Shown here in pieces: positions 47,240-60,689 of a stretch of 64,000 bases of DNA. Each line of letters starts with the position of its first letter. Position 1 is the first letter of the stretch. Origin of the DNA: Dryococelus australis (taxonomy: Eukaryota; Arthropoda; Insecta; Phasmatodea; Phasmatidae); assembly GCA_029891345.1 (NCBI GenBank), contig CM057003.1:12192709-12256708 (forward strand), in the 5' to 3' direction. The position numbers and the translations under genes are program-made. Under the pieces are notes generated by a model. It was not told the DNA's origin, did no database searches, and saw nothing but the letters and a program-made list of their open reading frames with translations.

Positions 47240-47560
47240 CAATAAACGAAACACTAACTGTTTCTTACTGATGGGAAAATTTTAGCAGCAAGTTTATGGG
47301 CCATTTACAGCGGACCAACTGTTACCTACTGCTGGAAAAATATTAGCAGCACGCTAATGGACTATTTATGACATGCCAACTGTTACATACTTCTGGGGAC
47401 ATAATAGCAGTGTACTTAGGGGCAATTTGTGGTTTGCCAACTGTTGCTTACAGCTGAAGAAACATTATCAGCATACTTATGAGCCATTCATGACATGCCA
47501 ACTGTTACTGCTGGAGATGCATTAGAGATAATTTCATGACATATTTATGGCATGCCACCT
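47240..47560. repeat. 61-bp tandem repeat, ~5 diverged units
   Basis: CCAACTGTTACNTACTNCTGG-like word at 47,315, 47,376, 47,437 and 47,498 (exact 61-base spacing), with an older unit at 47,254. Units also share 'attagcagcac.ctaatgg'. No frame. Confidence 0.9.
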
Positions 47561-47564
47561 ATAT

Positions 47565-48265
47565 GTTGTTTAAAAATAGCATAAGTAAATTCATTTGATA
47601 TTTTTATGAGAAGGAAAATTGTCTTGCGACATTACAGTACTAGGAATAATTAGTGTCTATAATTTCGTTAATGATTATTATCTAATGATAGGAACATAAA
47701 TAATGTAATCTGCCTGGTGTCACTGAATAGCTAACTTGACTCTGGGTTCTTGTAAATATAACTATGCAAACCGTAGCATTTTACATTGTTTACAGTCTTT
47801 CATAAAATTTCAGCAACTTTTGCCGCAGGAGTACAAGATGTTACATTTTTATATGTAAAAAATACAGACAATATTTTTATTATGTAACAATTGTGTTTAT
47901 AAAATGCATACCATATTTATTGTGGAAAAATAGGAATAAAAAACTGAAGTCTAATCACACCATCTTTACTACCAGAACATCGAAATTGGTGAAATTTGAG
48001 TTTGATGAAGAAAATCACAATAGAAGAAAAAGTAGGGTATGTAATAATTATAAAATAACATGTAGGTAATTAGAGGTGATCATGAGAAATGTAGTTCTCC
48101 ATTCTATCTTTTTACAAACGACTGTAATGATGGGTCTGAGGGACCGCATTCCAGTAGAGGAAGTGTGAGTTCAAATTACACCTTAACAATATTGGTTGTA
48201 ACATCGTTAGGAATTATGTAGGTTAGGTAAGTTGTTGTGTACTAATCTTGATAATGGTGCCTGCC
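47565..48265. other. Non-coding, nothing recognised
   Basis: AT-rich sequence without repeats or frames that I can identify. Confidence 0.4.
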
Positions 48266-48269
48266 TACC

Positions 48270-49195
48270 TGCAAATATTTTGCGTGTTAAAGACATGGAA
48301 GCAGTTAAGTGATAAGCGCGACAATTGCACGCACTTCAAGTACCCACTCGCCTCTTCGCGCAAGACATAGAACTGGTGTGCAACTTTTTTCGTGTTGCGT
48401 ATAACTATATGAGACTTTCAGTGGTGTCACTATCATTTCATTGGTGGGAAGTCTAAAATAAGGTCCAATACAGGATCCTATCGTAGTTTCGCATGAATCC
48501 GGTTAATAGTTTTCTGCTATAGCAAGGTGAAAAAGCCATTTTTAGCGATATTGAGAGGCTACAAAATTATGTTTCTAGTAAAGGAGGCACATTTAAACTA
48601 AAGTACAGACATTGTCTGAAGGGTGTGTTCTTTTCAAAGATAGCCACATATAACATCGGCCTGCCAGACTACTTGTAGAGATATCATCACACTACAGAAG
48701 CGGCAGAAATGCGAAACATGGTTTCCAAGATCATTCACGATTAAAAATTCAAAGCGGCGACCCTATCATTTTTATCGACCAAAGTCTGAGGCAAAGTTCA
48801 ATGCATTTTTATCTGGTAGTTTCACTTGTGTCTAGTTCATATCTTTTCAGTTACAATACATTGGAAAATACATTTTCAGCCATTTTGAGAGGCTCCGAAA
48901 TCATGTTTGCAGTAAATGTGATAACTTGACTCTACCACAAAAACATCATCTGAAGTGTGTGTTCTTTTCATTGCTAGTCACAGTAGGCGCACGTATAATA
49001 GTTTCGTAGAAAAACAATGGTCTTTCAAAATACTGTAACATAGCTCACAAGCCAAGGATACACTTAATACAACAAAAGTAAAAATAATTGGGGCACAGAA
49101 AATTGTTTTCTTTTATATTTCCTGACAAAAAAGTCGTATTTTCATAACATTTATTTACCGAAACACGCGTGTTCGCGCAAACAACTATTTCACAA
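48270..49195. repeat. Interspersed repeat family B, copy 1
   Basis: It shares with 60,690-61,430 the blocks 'aaagtctgaggcaaagttcaatgc', 'tccgaaatcatgttt', 'cataacatttatttaccgaaacacgcg' and 'gcgcaaacaac.atttcaca'. Internally it is partly duplicated (about 48,405-48,650 and 48,735-48,990). No protein; class unknown. Confidence 0.6.
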
Positions 49196-49199
49196 AAAA

Positions 49200-49500
49200 A
49201 AAAAAAAGCGGGGGGTTCATCCCACTCATAAACTCTGTACCAGACAAAGCGACGACAGACGCATTATGTCTTGCCACGTTGCGAGAACTTTCTGCCTGCG
49301 CGAGGTGGCGACCAGTTTCGGGGTTATGCGCGCCGCCATTTGGCTTCTGTACGACCGGCTGTTCTGTTACCTCGTTGAGCTTCACCTGCGCGCGTGCGTA
49401 GCTCCGCCCGTGACACGCAGCGCACGCAGGATACACGGGCTGCGGCGCGCGATTCCGCCGCAATCAGTTACCTGCCCCGCACTCGGCATGTAACGAGAAC
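49200..49500. other. CpG-rich patch
   Basis: Dense in GCGC/CG dinucleotides (gcgcgcgtgcgtag, gcggcgcgcgattcc). It follows family B directly, like the CpG-rich patch after the 60.7-61.4 kb copy, so it may belong to the repeat. A host promoter is the alternative. Frames on both strands reflect composition. Confidence 0.4.
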
Positions 49501-49504
49501 ATCC

Positions 49505-52465
49505 GTAGAACACAAAACAATAAAATCCGTAATACACAAAACAATAAACCGTTTCCAACAAAAGTGACGCATGTATGTGCGTGTCATTCTTGTGCGAGGA
49601 GCTTCAAAACACGCGTGAATGTTCACATAGGCTGTTCGCATTAACTGAGTGCTTCGAAAAGCCTTTCCAAGAATCTATTTTTCTGCCTTTTTTGTATTCC
49701 TAGTCAAATGAAAATTTAACATTGCCGGGAACATGTTACTTATATGCTAATTCTTACTCTTTCGTCCGTAAAATAAACAGAAACCAGATTAGCCAAGTTC
49801 ACTCTCTACAAATTTAAACATCACACTTTATACGACGTTAAGTTACAGAAATTATTTTCCTACACAGCTGCAAACTTCAGGAAGGATCCAGTCAGTGTGT
49901 CTGTTAAGATATATACAGCCACTGCGACGAATACTTAATTTTTTTTTACAAAGTTTGGAATCAAAGATATGAACTAACTGCGAATCACCTGTAGTTATGT
50001 TATCGGATTAAGTAAGTCCACGGAGTGATAAGGCTTTTCCTATACCCATAAAGGTTGAAACTGAATTAGATGCTAACATGGAGTAGCGACAAGCTGTGAT
50101 GTAATTAGATGCGGGCGGGGGGCGGGGGATCATGAGAAACTTACTTTGCACAAACACAGCCGTTCGCATGTCAGGCTTGGTTATTAGATCTGTACACTGA
50201 GAAAAACGTCACGTTGGATAAAAATAGTTTGGTGGAATAAAATTTATGGTTTGTATAGGAGCACTTAAACGTGTTGATTGTTAGAACAATTATGGACATA
50301 CTTCACTGCAAAAATTTCGATGTAGCCTCAGAAATAACTTAGATTGAACAATCTAAATTAACTAAATAAGAATTAACGAGACTGAGTTAGCTGTTATCGA
50401 CAGAAATTTAACATACATATAATTCCAAGAAGGAATTAAGTCGGACAACAAATAACAGATGTACACAATAAAATGAAGATATACCATACATATAATTCTC
50501 TCTTGGAATTATATTATGTTTGATTTCTGTCGTAAACAGCTATCTTAGGCTTGGTAATTGTTATTTATTTTATTTATATGTTTAAATTAAAGTTATTTTA
50601 TTTTACCTACTAGGTTTCCTGAGATTACATCGAAGTGTTTGCCATGGAGTACGCCCATAATTGCTCAATCAAATACCGCCATTGCAAGAATAATTCAAAC
50701 CGTCTAACTTGACTACTGAGAGACCGAAATTACATGTTATCTACATGATTTTTGCGTGTTTTACGCCAAAATTTCTTCCATCTTAATAACCTTCCCCACT
50801 ATCGCATTTGGGAGTGTGTACTACGAACATCGTGATGCCCCTAGTAAATAAAGTGTTCAGTGTGTTACATATCAGCTTTTCAGTCAATTCGTATCTGAAA
50901 GGGGCTATGAGTCATGATTAGGTAAAGCACAGAAGACAGTATAAGAGCGGGTTTATTGAACATAATGATTTTATTAAATATAAGGTGTGACGGTGTTTGC
51001 CAACACACACACACACACAGGGCGAGGTCTTTGTCTCGGTGCTTCCTTAATGCAGGTGTTAAAATTTGAAAACAGCTGAGAGCCCCTCAATGTTGTCAAT
51101 AAAGGGAATTTAGGTTGGTTCCAATGAAAAGGTTTGAAATTCTGTTGATGCTATTTTTTTATATTAAGTTTAAATTCATTTTACAATAACCATCCCCCCA
51201 ATATTACAATATATAGTTTGGTATAAAAGTACAAATTACATTTGGTATAAAAAAATTGATTTTTCCACATATATTTACATGATCTATAATTATTTACAAC
51301 GATACTTAACTTAAAATGGCAGCGAGCCCCCCCCCCCTCTTTAAAATGTTGACGGAACAGCAGTTCCTGCCTAAGTGAATGCCCTGTCCTGTCTCCCCGA
51401 ACCTGGGCGAGACACCTCTATATATACTTTATTGAAAATCATCGAGAACATTAAAAAATGATCTTCACTCCGTCGATATCGAGAAGTCCGGACAGGTACT
51501 CTGGTGGTATGTGACTGGCTGGCTGGCGTCACATGGTCAAGGTGACGTCCAAGGGAGGGAAGGGCAGTTCACGATTTCGCGGGCTGCAGAAGCCCCGCGA
51601 CGCCCACTCTTGCAGACCAGCAGGCCCGCCCAGTGGACGTGAGGCGTGGAGCTCGTCAAACGCACCCCCGTCGCAGCGAAGGTAAGCCGTCCCAACGGCC
51701 AACACATTTCTCAACTTCAATTAGCTCCCGTGGGTTGAACTTTCCATCGATGTGCAGGGAATAGCCGTCACATAGAATTATACAATAACTCTTTACGTGA
51801 CTGTTGATCGGGGGAGATTAAACGGAATACCAAGATACTAATAAATGATAATAAGTTTTATTACTGCACGCCACTACTAATAAAATCTAATTGGAAAGTC
51901 CCACCTTGTTCATGTGATTCTAAGAGGCGGTTAACGCCGGCCGGACATACCCATCTCCACGTTTCTTGGACAGCTGCCCCGTTGACAAAATACACCGCCC
52001 ACGGGCTACACTGCCCTATATCGGCTGCGTTGTCCCGTTGACCCGCCGGTGGAAGATGTTTCTGTGGTTTGCCATTTCATAACTAATTCCAGCAATCACG
52101 GCTCGTGTCCTCGATAAATATGTGAAGGTGTGATCAGGCAGTCCCCTCATCTAAGGCCTGATCACTACTCGTAACAAGCGTGATTAGTTATGTCGATTTA
52201 TACCATTTTCCGATATATGTTTTGTGTTTTTCGGGAAAGCCGCGATTCTTATTAATTCCAGGAATAAGAAGCGTTTTAGATTTTATACAGTTCTAACATG
52301 GGCCATCTATGCAAATTAAAGTTATCGACTTTTGCAGCTTGACTTCTTGGTTTCCTGCTGAACTTCTGTCATTGGAATTGTTTATACCATTATCAAGTGT
52401 CAATAAATGCACATTCAAACACTGTTGATTTCCTAATTGTCACGAAAATTACAAACATATTCTCT
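49505..52465. other. Non-coding, no recognised gene
   Basis: Includes a palindromic pair 'tacatataattcca' at 50,412 and 50,486, a short (CA)n at 51,003-51,020 and a GC-richer stretch 51,440-52,090 that could contain a promoter or a repeat edge. No transposon protein found. Confidence 0.35.
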
Positions 52466-52467
52466 AT

Positions 52468-52870
52468 AATTCATTCACGGTTATTTCACACTTTTCTGAA
52501 GCCCTGCTAAAGATCTACTTCCAGGATATTCCTCCGCCTCGTGCAAGCTAAGATTAACTAAGTCTAGAAAATTACACCAGAGGACAATGCAACGCTTTCC
52601 TGTGCACTCAGTTGTAACATTATTTTGAACGAGAACTATTTATTACTAGGCACTACCAACACAGACATTTTCTCACTGTCTTTATTCGTGTTTATTATAA
52701 AAGAAATATTATAATGTATAAACACAATATAGATAAAACTTCAATTTAGCAAAAAATAAGATTTGTCTGTGTTTACAGAGGCATAAAACGCTTGATACAT
52801 GGCATATTTAGGAAATAACTAAATACGTAATACATGGGGTGATTTCTCAAAGGTTTGTGTCAAATGTTGT
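52468..52870 (-). mobile_element. Interspersed repeat family A, copy 1
   Basis: It contains GAAGTAGATCTTTAGCAGGG and GGCGGAGGAATATCCTGG (minus), then 'ttctagacttagtt', 'actaggcactacca' and 'atatttaggaaataacta'. The same blocks in the same order occur at 55.2-55.8, 59.7-60.1 and 62.3-62.6 kb. Confidence 0.75.
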
Positions 52871-52874
52871 AAAT

Positions 52875-55150
52875 ATTGGAACTGTCAAATATGGATATAG
52901 GCCTATAATTTATAAAGTAATTCATTAGGTCTTAGACACTGTCTGTTATGACTGATTTTAGTTAATTAATTAGATTAATTTCTTTGAGATCCTTGTAAAT
53001 TGTACTGATTGAATCCATTAATTGTAAACAGCAAGTGATACCAATTTGTTGTGAGATGTTGGGTCGAGAGAATTTCGTTTGTAGTTATTGTAAATAAAAT
53101 TGGGAAATTATAATTAACTCTTTTATTTAATCAAGACCTCCATTCCTTAACGAACCTGATTTAGCGAACTGACTTATGAGAAAATATGTAAATAAGTAGA
53201 CCTAAGATTTGTCATTTATTGTCGACATTACCATAAACAGTTCAGCAAGTGTTCACCAACGATTAAACATAAGCGATACAATTTGGTGCAGGGAATTTAT
53301 GTTCCAAAGGTTGACTCCAAATTTGTTCTGTAAAGTACGATAGTAGAATTTACTTTTGCACCATGACGTAAAACTTTAATTTTAAACCTTCTGGTCCTCC
53401 GTTTAATTTTGTGTTATTGTTCCTGTTTGTCATTAGTTTACATTTCCCTGGGATTTCATATTCTGTTCATATTGGTTACGTTCATTTTATTTTGTGCTTT
53501 AATTTCTAGATTTTTTGCCCTTTGTGACACTTATTTTGAGAATCGCGGGCTTTTACAAGTTCATATACTTCAACGTGTAAATTTTCGATTTATTTGTTGA
53601 TCCTAAGGTAAATATCGCAGTCATCGTTCTGTCAGTTCAATAGATTAGGAATAGTATAGAAATGCTATGAATCTTGTAGCGAGTGTCTGAAAATATGTTA
53701 TTGCTATGAATATAACATTGAAAATGAAGTAAAATTAGTTAAGTAGCAAAGTTGTTTGTCACCGTTCCCTTTAATCGCTTACTTTGGTTACGTTATCTGT
53801 GATTTGTTTGTATCGTTACTAGAGTTATTTCTTTCAAGTAAGTTATTTTAAAATAAGGTTTATTTTTTTATGTCATGTGTTGTTGTTTCGGTAAGGTGGT
53901 GTTGATCCTAACCCTTGGTGTCTTCATTAGGGAAGGGTAATAAATAATATAAATAAACGTATTGTATATATTATACATCATCCGACGTTTCAGGTCTTTC
54001 TTTCCCTCTTGCATACTAGTGGAGATAATAAGATAAATTTACTAAACCTTTTTTTTTTTTTTTTTTTTGTTATCGGGTACTGAATACCCATGGCGATAAG
54101 ATGAATTGTTCCTGTAGCAAATAAAATTGAAAACGATTACTTTTTGTAAAACGTTGACATGTATCGTACATTCTTGTGATTTTTTCTGTATATTAAGCTG
54201 CGTATGTTTTGTAATGTCCACACACACACACACGCAACGTCACGAATTATTTATCTTATTTTCCTTTAAAGCCGACTTAAGTATCGTGCTTACTAAACCA
54301 ACAGTGGCAAATAGCAGTAATTACAAGCGAGCCACTTCAGAGAGCCTGTTTAGAGATTCTTTTTACCTTCATTTTTATTGCGAGTGCCTTACGATATAAC
54401 TGCCATGCAGTTTTCTAGCCGCCTTATGTCAAGGACGTTTGCACAAGGTCGCCGTGTCCAATTATCATCCGCAGGCCTTACGCAGATTAACTGCCGAGCG
54501 TACACCCACGGGCACATAAAATGAGCCCCGCAGCTAACAAATTACAACTCTCGAGTCATGCAATTTACGAAATCTAATTTTGTGTAAAAGATACGTTATG
54601 CATATGACTGTTGCGTTCGCTCTGCATGCGTGATTGGGGGCGCAGATTCCACGCCACGCCCTTTTAGTTTGTGAACGAATAATAATCATGTGGTATTAGG
54701 GTCACTTTGATGCGTGTCGTCCAAATAAGGAGAAATAGATTGCCACGATGATTACAGACGGAGCAGTAATAATTATTTCCCAGTTATATAGGGTTAGTTA
54801 GATTATGCACCACGTGACAACATTAGAGAGATTGATGAGGGGAGGGGGAAGGGTTGAGTGTTGTGGGGGGAAAGGACTTTTTAAAATTCATGATGGCATC
54901 CTGAAAAATTTCGTGAGAACTAAACTGAAACCTTTACAAAACCGAAAAAAAAAATTTTTTGATGAGTCTCCAACCAGAAGGAGTGTAATTGCAACGAAAG
55001 TAAAAAAAAACTGAGTATGGAGGGTGCATAGTAGGGTGTGATCGGCAACTATCAGAATGACGGCGTAATATACAGTAAATGGAATCCGTCGTCCTTTTGA
55101 GACACTTAAGGCGTAGCTTATCTGCGATTTCTTCTCACTCTTTGAATTAA
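52875..55150. other. Non-coding, no recognised gene
   Basis: AT-rich host sequence. Poly-T at 54,050-54,068, (CA)n at 54,218-54,232. Short frames without motifs. Confidence 0.35.
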
Positions 55151-55154
55151 AAGT

Positions 55155-55775
55155 TTGAAAAATCACTCCCTGTATGACGTATTTAGTTATTTCCTAAATA
55201 TGCCATATATCACAAGCGTTTTATAATTGTATTCATAAAAGTATATTACTTTACGAATTAAAATTTTATCTATATGTTATTAATAAATTATAGTATTTAA
55301 TTTATAATAAGTATGAATAGAAACATCGATAAAACACGTGTTTTGGTAGCGCCTAGTAAGAAATAGTTCTCAAGTAAAATATTATTACAGGCTATTCAAG
55401 GTAAAGTGAGCACTTTTTAAGGCTATGCTTAATTTTTCCTTTCAGCAGATTTCTATCTTTCCTCCACTTTTTCATATAAAAATTGCCATATGATTAATAA
55501 ACACAGTGTATACATTTCACGAATCTCAAAAGCTAACGTCTAAGGTTGCAATAGAATATATTTATTTGTGGTTAATGCCTTTTGGAGGGGCCTTAAAAAG
55601 TGCTCACTTTACCGTGAATAGCCTATACAACTGAGTGCCCTGGAATCCGGTGCGTTGTCCCTCTGGTGTAATTTTCTAGACTTAGTTAAGCTTTGATAGC
55701 ATGAGGCGGAGGAATATCCTGGAAGTAGAACTTTGGCAGGGCTTCTGAATCGTGTGAAGTAACCGTGAATGGATT
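55155..55775 (+). mobile_element. Interspersed repeat family A, copy 2, with nested MITE
   Basis: Same blocks as the 52.5 kb copy in the opposite orientation (GCATGAGGCGGAGGAATATC at 55,699). It is interrupted at 55,390-55,623 by a MITE family C copy; the two halves match the uninterrupted copy at 59,720-60,102. Confidence 0.75.
55390..55623 (+). mobile_element. MITE family C, short copy nested in family A
   Basis: Ends GGCTATTCAAGGTAAAGTGA and TGCTCACTTTACCGTGAATAGCC are inverted repeats of about 34 bases (234 bp in all). TA-rich flanks suggest a TA target. No coding capacity. Confidence 0.78.
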
Positions 55776-55779
55776 ATTG

Positions 55780-57935
55780 AATTTGAGTGAGATCTAATGG
55801 AACACTGAGCCTGACTGCACAACACGCAGAATTCTTTCAAAAGTAGTACACTCACTAGCAAAATTGTCGAACAAAACGGATTATATTGTATGTGAAAGAA
55901 GAAGGTACACATTTTGTAATACTGTAAAATATTTTGCTCGTTGTGTTGACTTTGCGTTATTGCTATGTTCATATATAGGCAGAACAGTAGTGTATCCACA
56001 TGGAATACGCAGTGGTGCAATATTAAAGTTACTACGAGAAATGTTGACCGAACTTCAAAGGAAGGAAAAGGTAGCGTAATGACAGACAATCAGAATTGAA
56101 GGATTATTTTGTCTTTTGTTTTCTGTATTCATTTTTATTCCTACCAAAATACATCTGAACCGTGTATCGTGTTATTCCCTACAATTGTAATAAATATTTT
56201 AGTTTTAAATTTGTTCGGAAGTGTTTAAATAATGAACCAGTTACCTATTTGAAGAATATTTCGAACTTAAAAGAATCTATGGGAGCAAAACAGAGTCAAT
56301 TTTGGTGAGAGATAAAGCTATTATACAAATTTTTCAAATAGTATATAATAAATGTTTAAATGCAAATTTTAATGTTCATATGTAAATTTTCTGTGTTTAT
56401 ATACATGCGAACGCACACTTATATACATGAGCCTCTTCCAGATCCCAGATGAAGCATAATTGGTAGCATGTACTTCAATACCAATTACGAAAGACGAGTT
56501 CCAATGTGAACACAGCTACGATTTTATAGAAAAACTGACTTTCTGTTCTCGTATTCCTTCGCGTGTACGACATAAAGCAGCTACTAATTTCTTTTACCCA
56601 AGGACATCTTTGTACCCCACGTCAGAGATTCTGCCCTCAAGTACAAGGATTACAGGTTGCTAGGTGAGCTTATTGTGGACCAGACCATGTAGGTTTGCCC
56701 ATGTGAGAAATAGTGCTCACACAAATATCTTCCTGTCACATTTTGCGACCGTCCTTGAACCTTGTTCAAAGTCATAGCGAAACAGATTTAGAGGGCGAGT
56801 TGCTGTCTCTTAAATTCAAAAGGTTACTCCTATAGAATCAGAAGTATGCGCTTAATGAAACCTTATTCCCCCCATGCACATGCAGTGAAAAACTACGTGG
56901 CCTCGATTACGTATTTTTGCCATGCCTTCAATTGGATCTCGGTGTTATTTGCAGCATTTTGGCGGTGATATTAATGAAATCCAAACTTGACGGGAATTTA
57001 GTGATGTGCTAGACCAAGAGGTTAGATGCTGTTGATGAACTCCTCAGGGTAACGGACTGCGTCATACACTTTTACAACTGTGTACACAGATTTGTACTCC
57101 ATTTCTACCTTTTCAAACAACTTAAACAAACTATGCTAACGATTTTTATACGGTTACATTATTAGCTTTACTCAATCTTCGTATTCACTTTCGAAGTGAA
57201 GAATAGTCATTGAAATAAAAAAGATATTTTTCCTTCTGAACATTTCTAGTTGTAATGCTACTGGAATATATTCAGGTTACTATGAATATTATTGTAGTGA
57301 ATAAAAACTCAGGTGTGTTTGGAAAGAAAGAACAAAAGGACTTGCCATTGTTATAACATGTCAGTTTGACTGTTCTCTACGTGATTCGCAAGTTTATACT
57401 TCTGACAATTATATTTCCAAAAAAAAAAAAAAAAAAAAACAATTAAATTTTGCAACACAATTATGTTTATTGTGCAGCTGGAATGTGCACTATATCCCAA
57501 TTTACTCTACATCGATAACGACATATGAAATTATTAACTGCGGTATGAAATACAATATAAACAATTTATATAACCTCATACGGAAAAATCATAACGTAAT
57601 ATCACTGACTATATAATTACATTATTAATACTACTCAGTTCTAACAAATGTTTCTCCAACTGTAAGGAAAATTTAATGTATTTTAATTACGAAATAGGTT
57701 TCATTTGTATTCATACTTCCTTCGTTTCACAATGTTTTTACAAAACATGTTGGTTGAAGGTTACAGGCGTGGAAACGATGTACTGTAGGTAACAAATCAT
57801 CTAAAGCACATTCGACGCTTTTTCATCTTCTTAAGGATATTCGAATTTGGAAGATTCCTAAAATCAGTGTTTAGGTATTTTAATTATAGCCAACTATTTA
57901 AAGAAATAACATAAAGATACCTGCTGGGGTTATTG
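55780..57935. other. Non-coding, no recognised gene
   Basis: Short frames on both strands (55,682-56,089, 55,864-56,079, 56,460-56,663) lack motifs. Poly-A at 57,420-57,439 may mark the tail of a retroelement, but no body is identified. Confidence 0.35.
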
Positions 57936-57939
57936 AGCT

Positions 57940-58460
57940 TTTGAGTCTAAGAAAACACATTTTACTCCTTTTTCGCCCTATAAAAGGATGAAATTAAAAA
58001 AATAATAATTTTTTAGGTATTTATATAAGCAACCTTTTGAAACAATGATATCTTAATTCTTCGATGCGCTATTAAGGAGTAATAAAGAAAACATCTTGCC
58101 CCTTTTTACTCTTCTAGGGGTTGAATTTCAAAAAATCCTAAAATTATTTTTAAATGTTTGTATAGGATACCTTTTAGAGATAAGAGCACAGCGTTATCTC
58201 ATCATGCTAATGAGCTGTTGAAGAGTCCTCGAAAATACATTTTGCCCCTTTTCACCATCTTAAGAACCTACTTTACAAAATTTCATTGTATATATTTGTG
58301 TCGGCTACATTATGAAGCTAAGAGCACGACGATAGCTCACCGGGTTAATTTATTGAGGAGACTTCAAATCGAAAACACATTTGACCCCTTTTCGCCCTCT
58401 TATTGGTCGAATTTCGGAAAATCCTTTGTTAGCGCGGGCCTGCGCCCTACGAGAAAGCCA
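57940..58460. repeat. ~140-bp tandem repeat, ~4 units
   Basis: 'acatttt..ccccttttcgccct' recurs near 57,960, 58,096, 58,240 and 58,381 (spacing about 136, 144, 141). It is accompanied by 'gataagagcac.gcgttatctca' and 'gaatttc.aaaaatcct' words, typical of a common arthropod repeat. A 182-residue open plus frame across it shows no motif. Confidence 0.75.
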
Positions 58461-58469
58461 CCCCTAGTT

Positions 58470-59715
58470 GTTCATGTGTTTACATCCTGCCGTTTGTGTT
58501 GTGCATCGATGATTGAGTCAGTCAGTCGGAAACTTGATTTTATGCATAGAGATTTGACACAACCCTATGAACCCCATATCAACTTTGGTGTGAATCTGCT
58601 GTTATTTAACTTAGTCTTGTCACGCAATAACGCACGGCGATTTTATCTTGGCCGCGAACATCTCATCCTTGCAGGCGTGCGTCACTTCGTAACAGCAACC
58701 GTTTAGTCTTCGAACGTAAGGTTTGCGTCATCGCTAAGTATAGCTGCATACCTGACACGAGCGTCAGGCAGCGTGGTATTAATTTGCGTCCGTTAACGAG
58801 CGAAAAAAAAATTCAGGATTATTGCTGTACATTGCGATAACCTAATGTGCTTTTAACGACTGAAATTAAACTAAGGAACATTGAAATAGTTTTCCATCTG
58901 TAATGTAAATCTTTTTTTCAAACATTTTTTATGCCAGTTAAAACATTTAGCACAGGGATATTATTTTATTTTGGAAATTTATACATTTGTGATATTTGGA
59001 CGGGGCGAAACCAGTATTTCGTTCTAGTTCACTAAGTAAATATTTATTACTCATCACTGAGTATACTAGTCTGAAAATTATACGCTCACTTTGCAAGATT
59101 GCGACAAGACAAATGGATGGGTACTCACCCATTTAGGATTTTATAAAGAAGGCGGATGAAAGAAGGAAATTAAGATGAGGATGGAGCAGCGTTAAAATGC
59201 ATAGGCGGTAGAAAAGGGAATACTCCGACAAAGTCAGAGTCCATCGTCTTCCAGAAGTAATTGTCGTGGGTTACTTGCAATGAATCGAACCCAATTGAAC
59301 CCAATTGGAGGGAAGAACTTATATCATTTGTTGTAAACCTAAACTAACCCCCTGAACCTCGTCTTGAGATGAACTGTAGGAATGGAGTATCTGGTAAGAG
59401 GCGGGGATATTACAAATAATATTCCACACAAACCTGTTGAAATTCTTCTTTCAAATCATACATGTTACTGACACCAGCAACAATTCTTATCCATGTAACA
59501 TAAAAACTACGGTTTCGTTTAGAACGTTTGTATGCAATTGCATGTTTTACGGACAATCTTCGTTTGACAGAATATCGCTTGGCAGATAATTCTGCGAAAT
59601 ACCAGTTCTTCCAAACTCCTTTCCAGCAGCTTAGCCTAAAATTCTTACAGACAAGTCCCTCAAATGTTACAATATTTTATATAGTTTATCCGCGGTTCAT
59701 TCATAATGTTTTTAA
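58470..59715. other. Non-coding, nothing recognised
   Basis: CpG-containing up to 58,800, AT-rich afterwards. 59,284-59,306 repeats 'gaacccaatt'. No gene seen. Confidence 0.35.
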
Positions 59716-59719
59716 TCTA

Positions 59720-60102
59720 ACCTTTGAAAAACACCCCTTTCCTGACGTGTTTAGTTGTTTAGTAAATGTGCAACGTATCAGAAGCGTTTTACACTTATAT
59801 TACCGTAAAAGTACCTCAGTTTGGTTTAACTGAAATTTTACTTGTATTTTGTCTATAAATTTTAATATTTCATTGATAGTTAATACGAACAGAAAAAGTG
59901 AGAGAACGGGTGTGTTGGAAATGCCTAGTAAGAAATAGTTACTCACGCAAAATGTTGCTACGCTGAGTGCGCACGAATCCGGTGCGCTGTCCCTTCGGTG
60001 TAACTTTCTAGACACGGCTAACCTTAGTTAGCATGAGGCGGAGGAATATCCTGGAAGTAGAACTTCAGTGTGGCTTCAGAAAAGTTAGAAGTAATAATGA
60101 AT
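59720..60102 (+). mobile_element. Interspersed repeat family A, copy 3
   Basis: Uninterrupted copy: 'gacgtgtttagttgtttag', 'agcgttttaca', 'cctagtaagaaatagtt', 'gcatgaggcggaggaatatcctggaagtagaactt' in order. It ends about 155 bases before a MITE family C copy. Confidence 0.75.
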
Positions 60103-60255
60103 GCACTACACCCGCAACTTTCAGTGTGTTAAAAAATTTTACAAAAAAAAAAAAAAAAAAAAAAACATTTCGTAGCAATGTAACCCGGGAAAAAATGGAC
60201 AAAGTGTTTTTCTTTCGAAACCGATATCGTGAAAAGTAACGGAAACACAACGATA

Positions 60256-60677
60256 GGCCATTCACGGTAAAATGAGCACTTTTGAAAGCCCTGCTTAAGA
60301 TCTGCTTGTGTGCACACTGAGTATTCTTAAATCCATATGTAAAATTAACATTGCCATGGGATTCGTCACTTTATTCATGCGTCGGTCAAGTGAAACTGTG
60401 AAATTATTAGGAAAGTAAATGTTAAACTAATTTGCTCATTTTTAACACTTCGTTCTGTTGAAAAATAAAGAGAAAGCGAAAGAAATGATTTAGTTTATCA
60501 AAAAGTGTTATTAAACACTGTTAATTCGACGTTAAAATAAGGAACTACTTCCCATCCATCGTTACCAACTTTACTGGGCGCATGTCACTCAGAATTTTTG
60601 TTAAAATATATGCAGGTAGGGTCAGCGACTTCTTTCTAAGGTTGATCTAAAAAGTGCCCACTTTATCGTGAACAGCC
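60256..60677 (+). mobile_element. MITE family C, complete copy (~422 bp)
   Basis: Starts GGCCATTCACGGTAAAATGA and ends AAGTGCCCACTTTATCGTGAACAGCC; inverted ends. It shares 'ttcccatccatcgttaccaactttactgg' with the 38.7 kb copy in inverse orientation. Confidence 0.75.
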
Positions 60678-60689
60678 TTTAAAATCACT

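Noticed and set aside
58158-58706. 182-residue plus-strand open frame
   Set aside because: It runs across a ~140-bp tandem repeat and then unrelated sequence, with no recognised motif.
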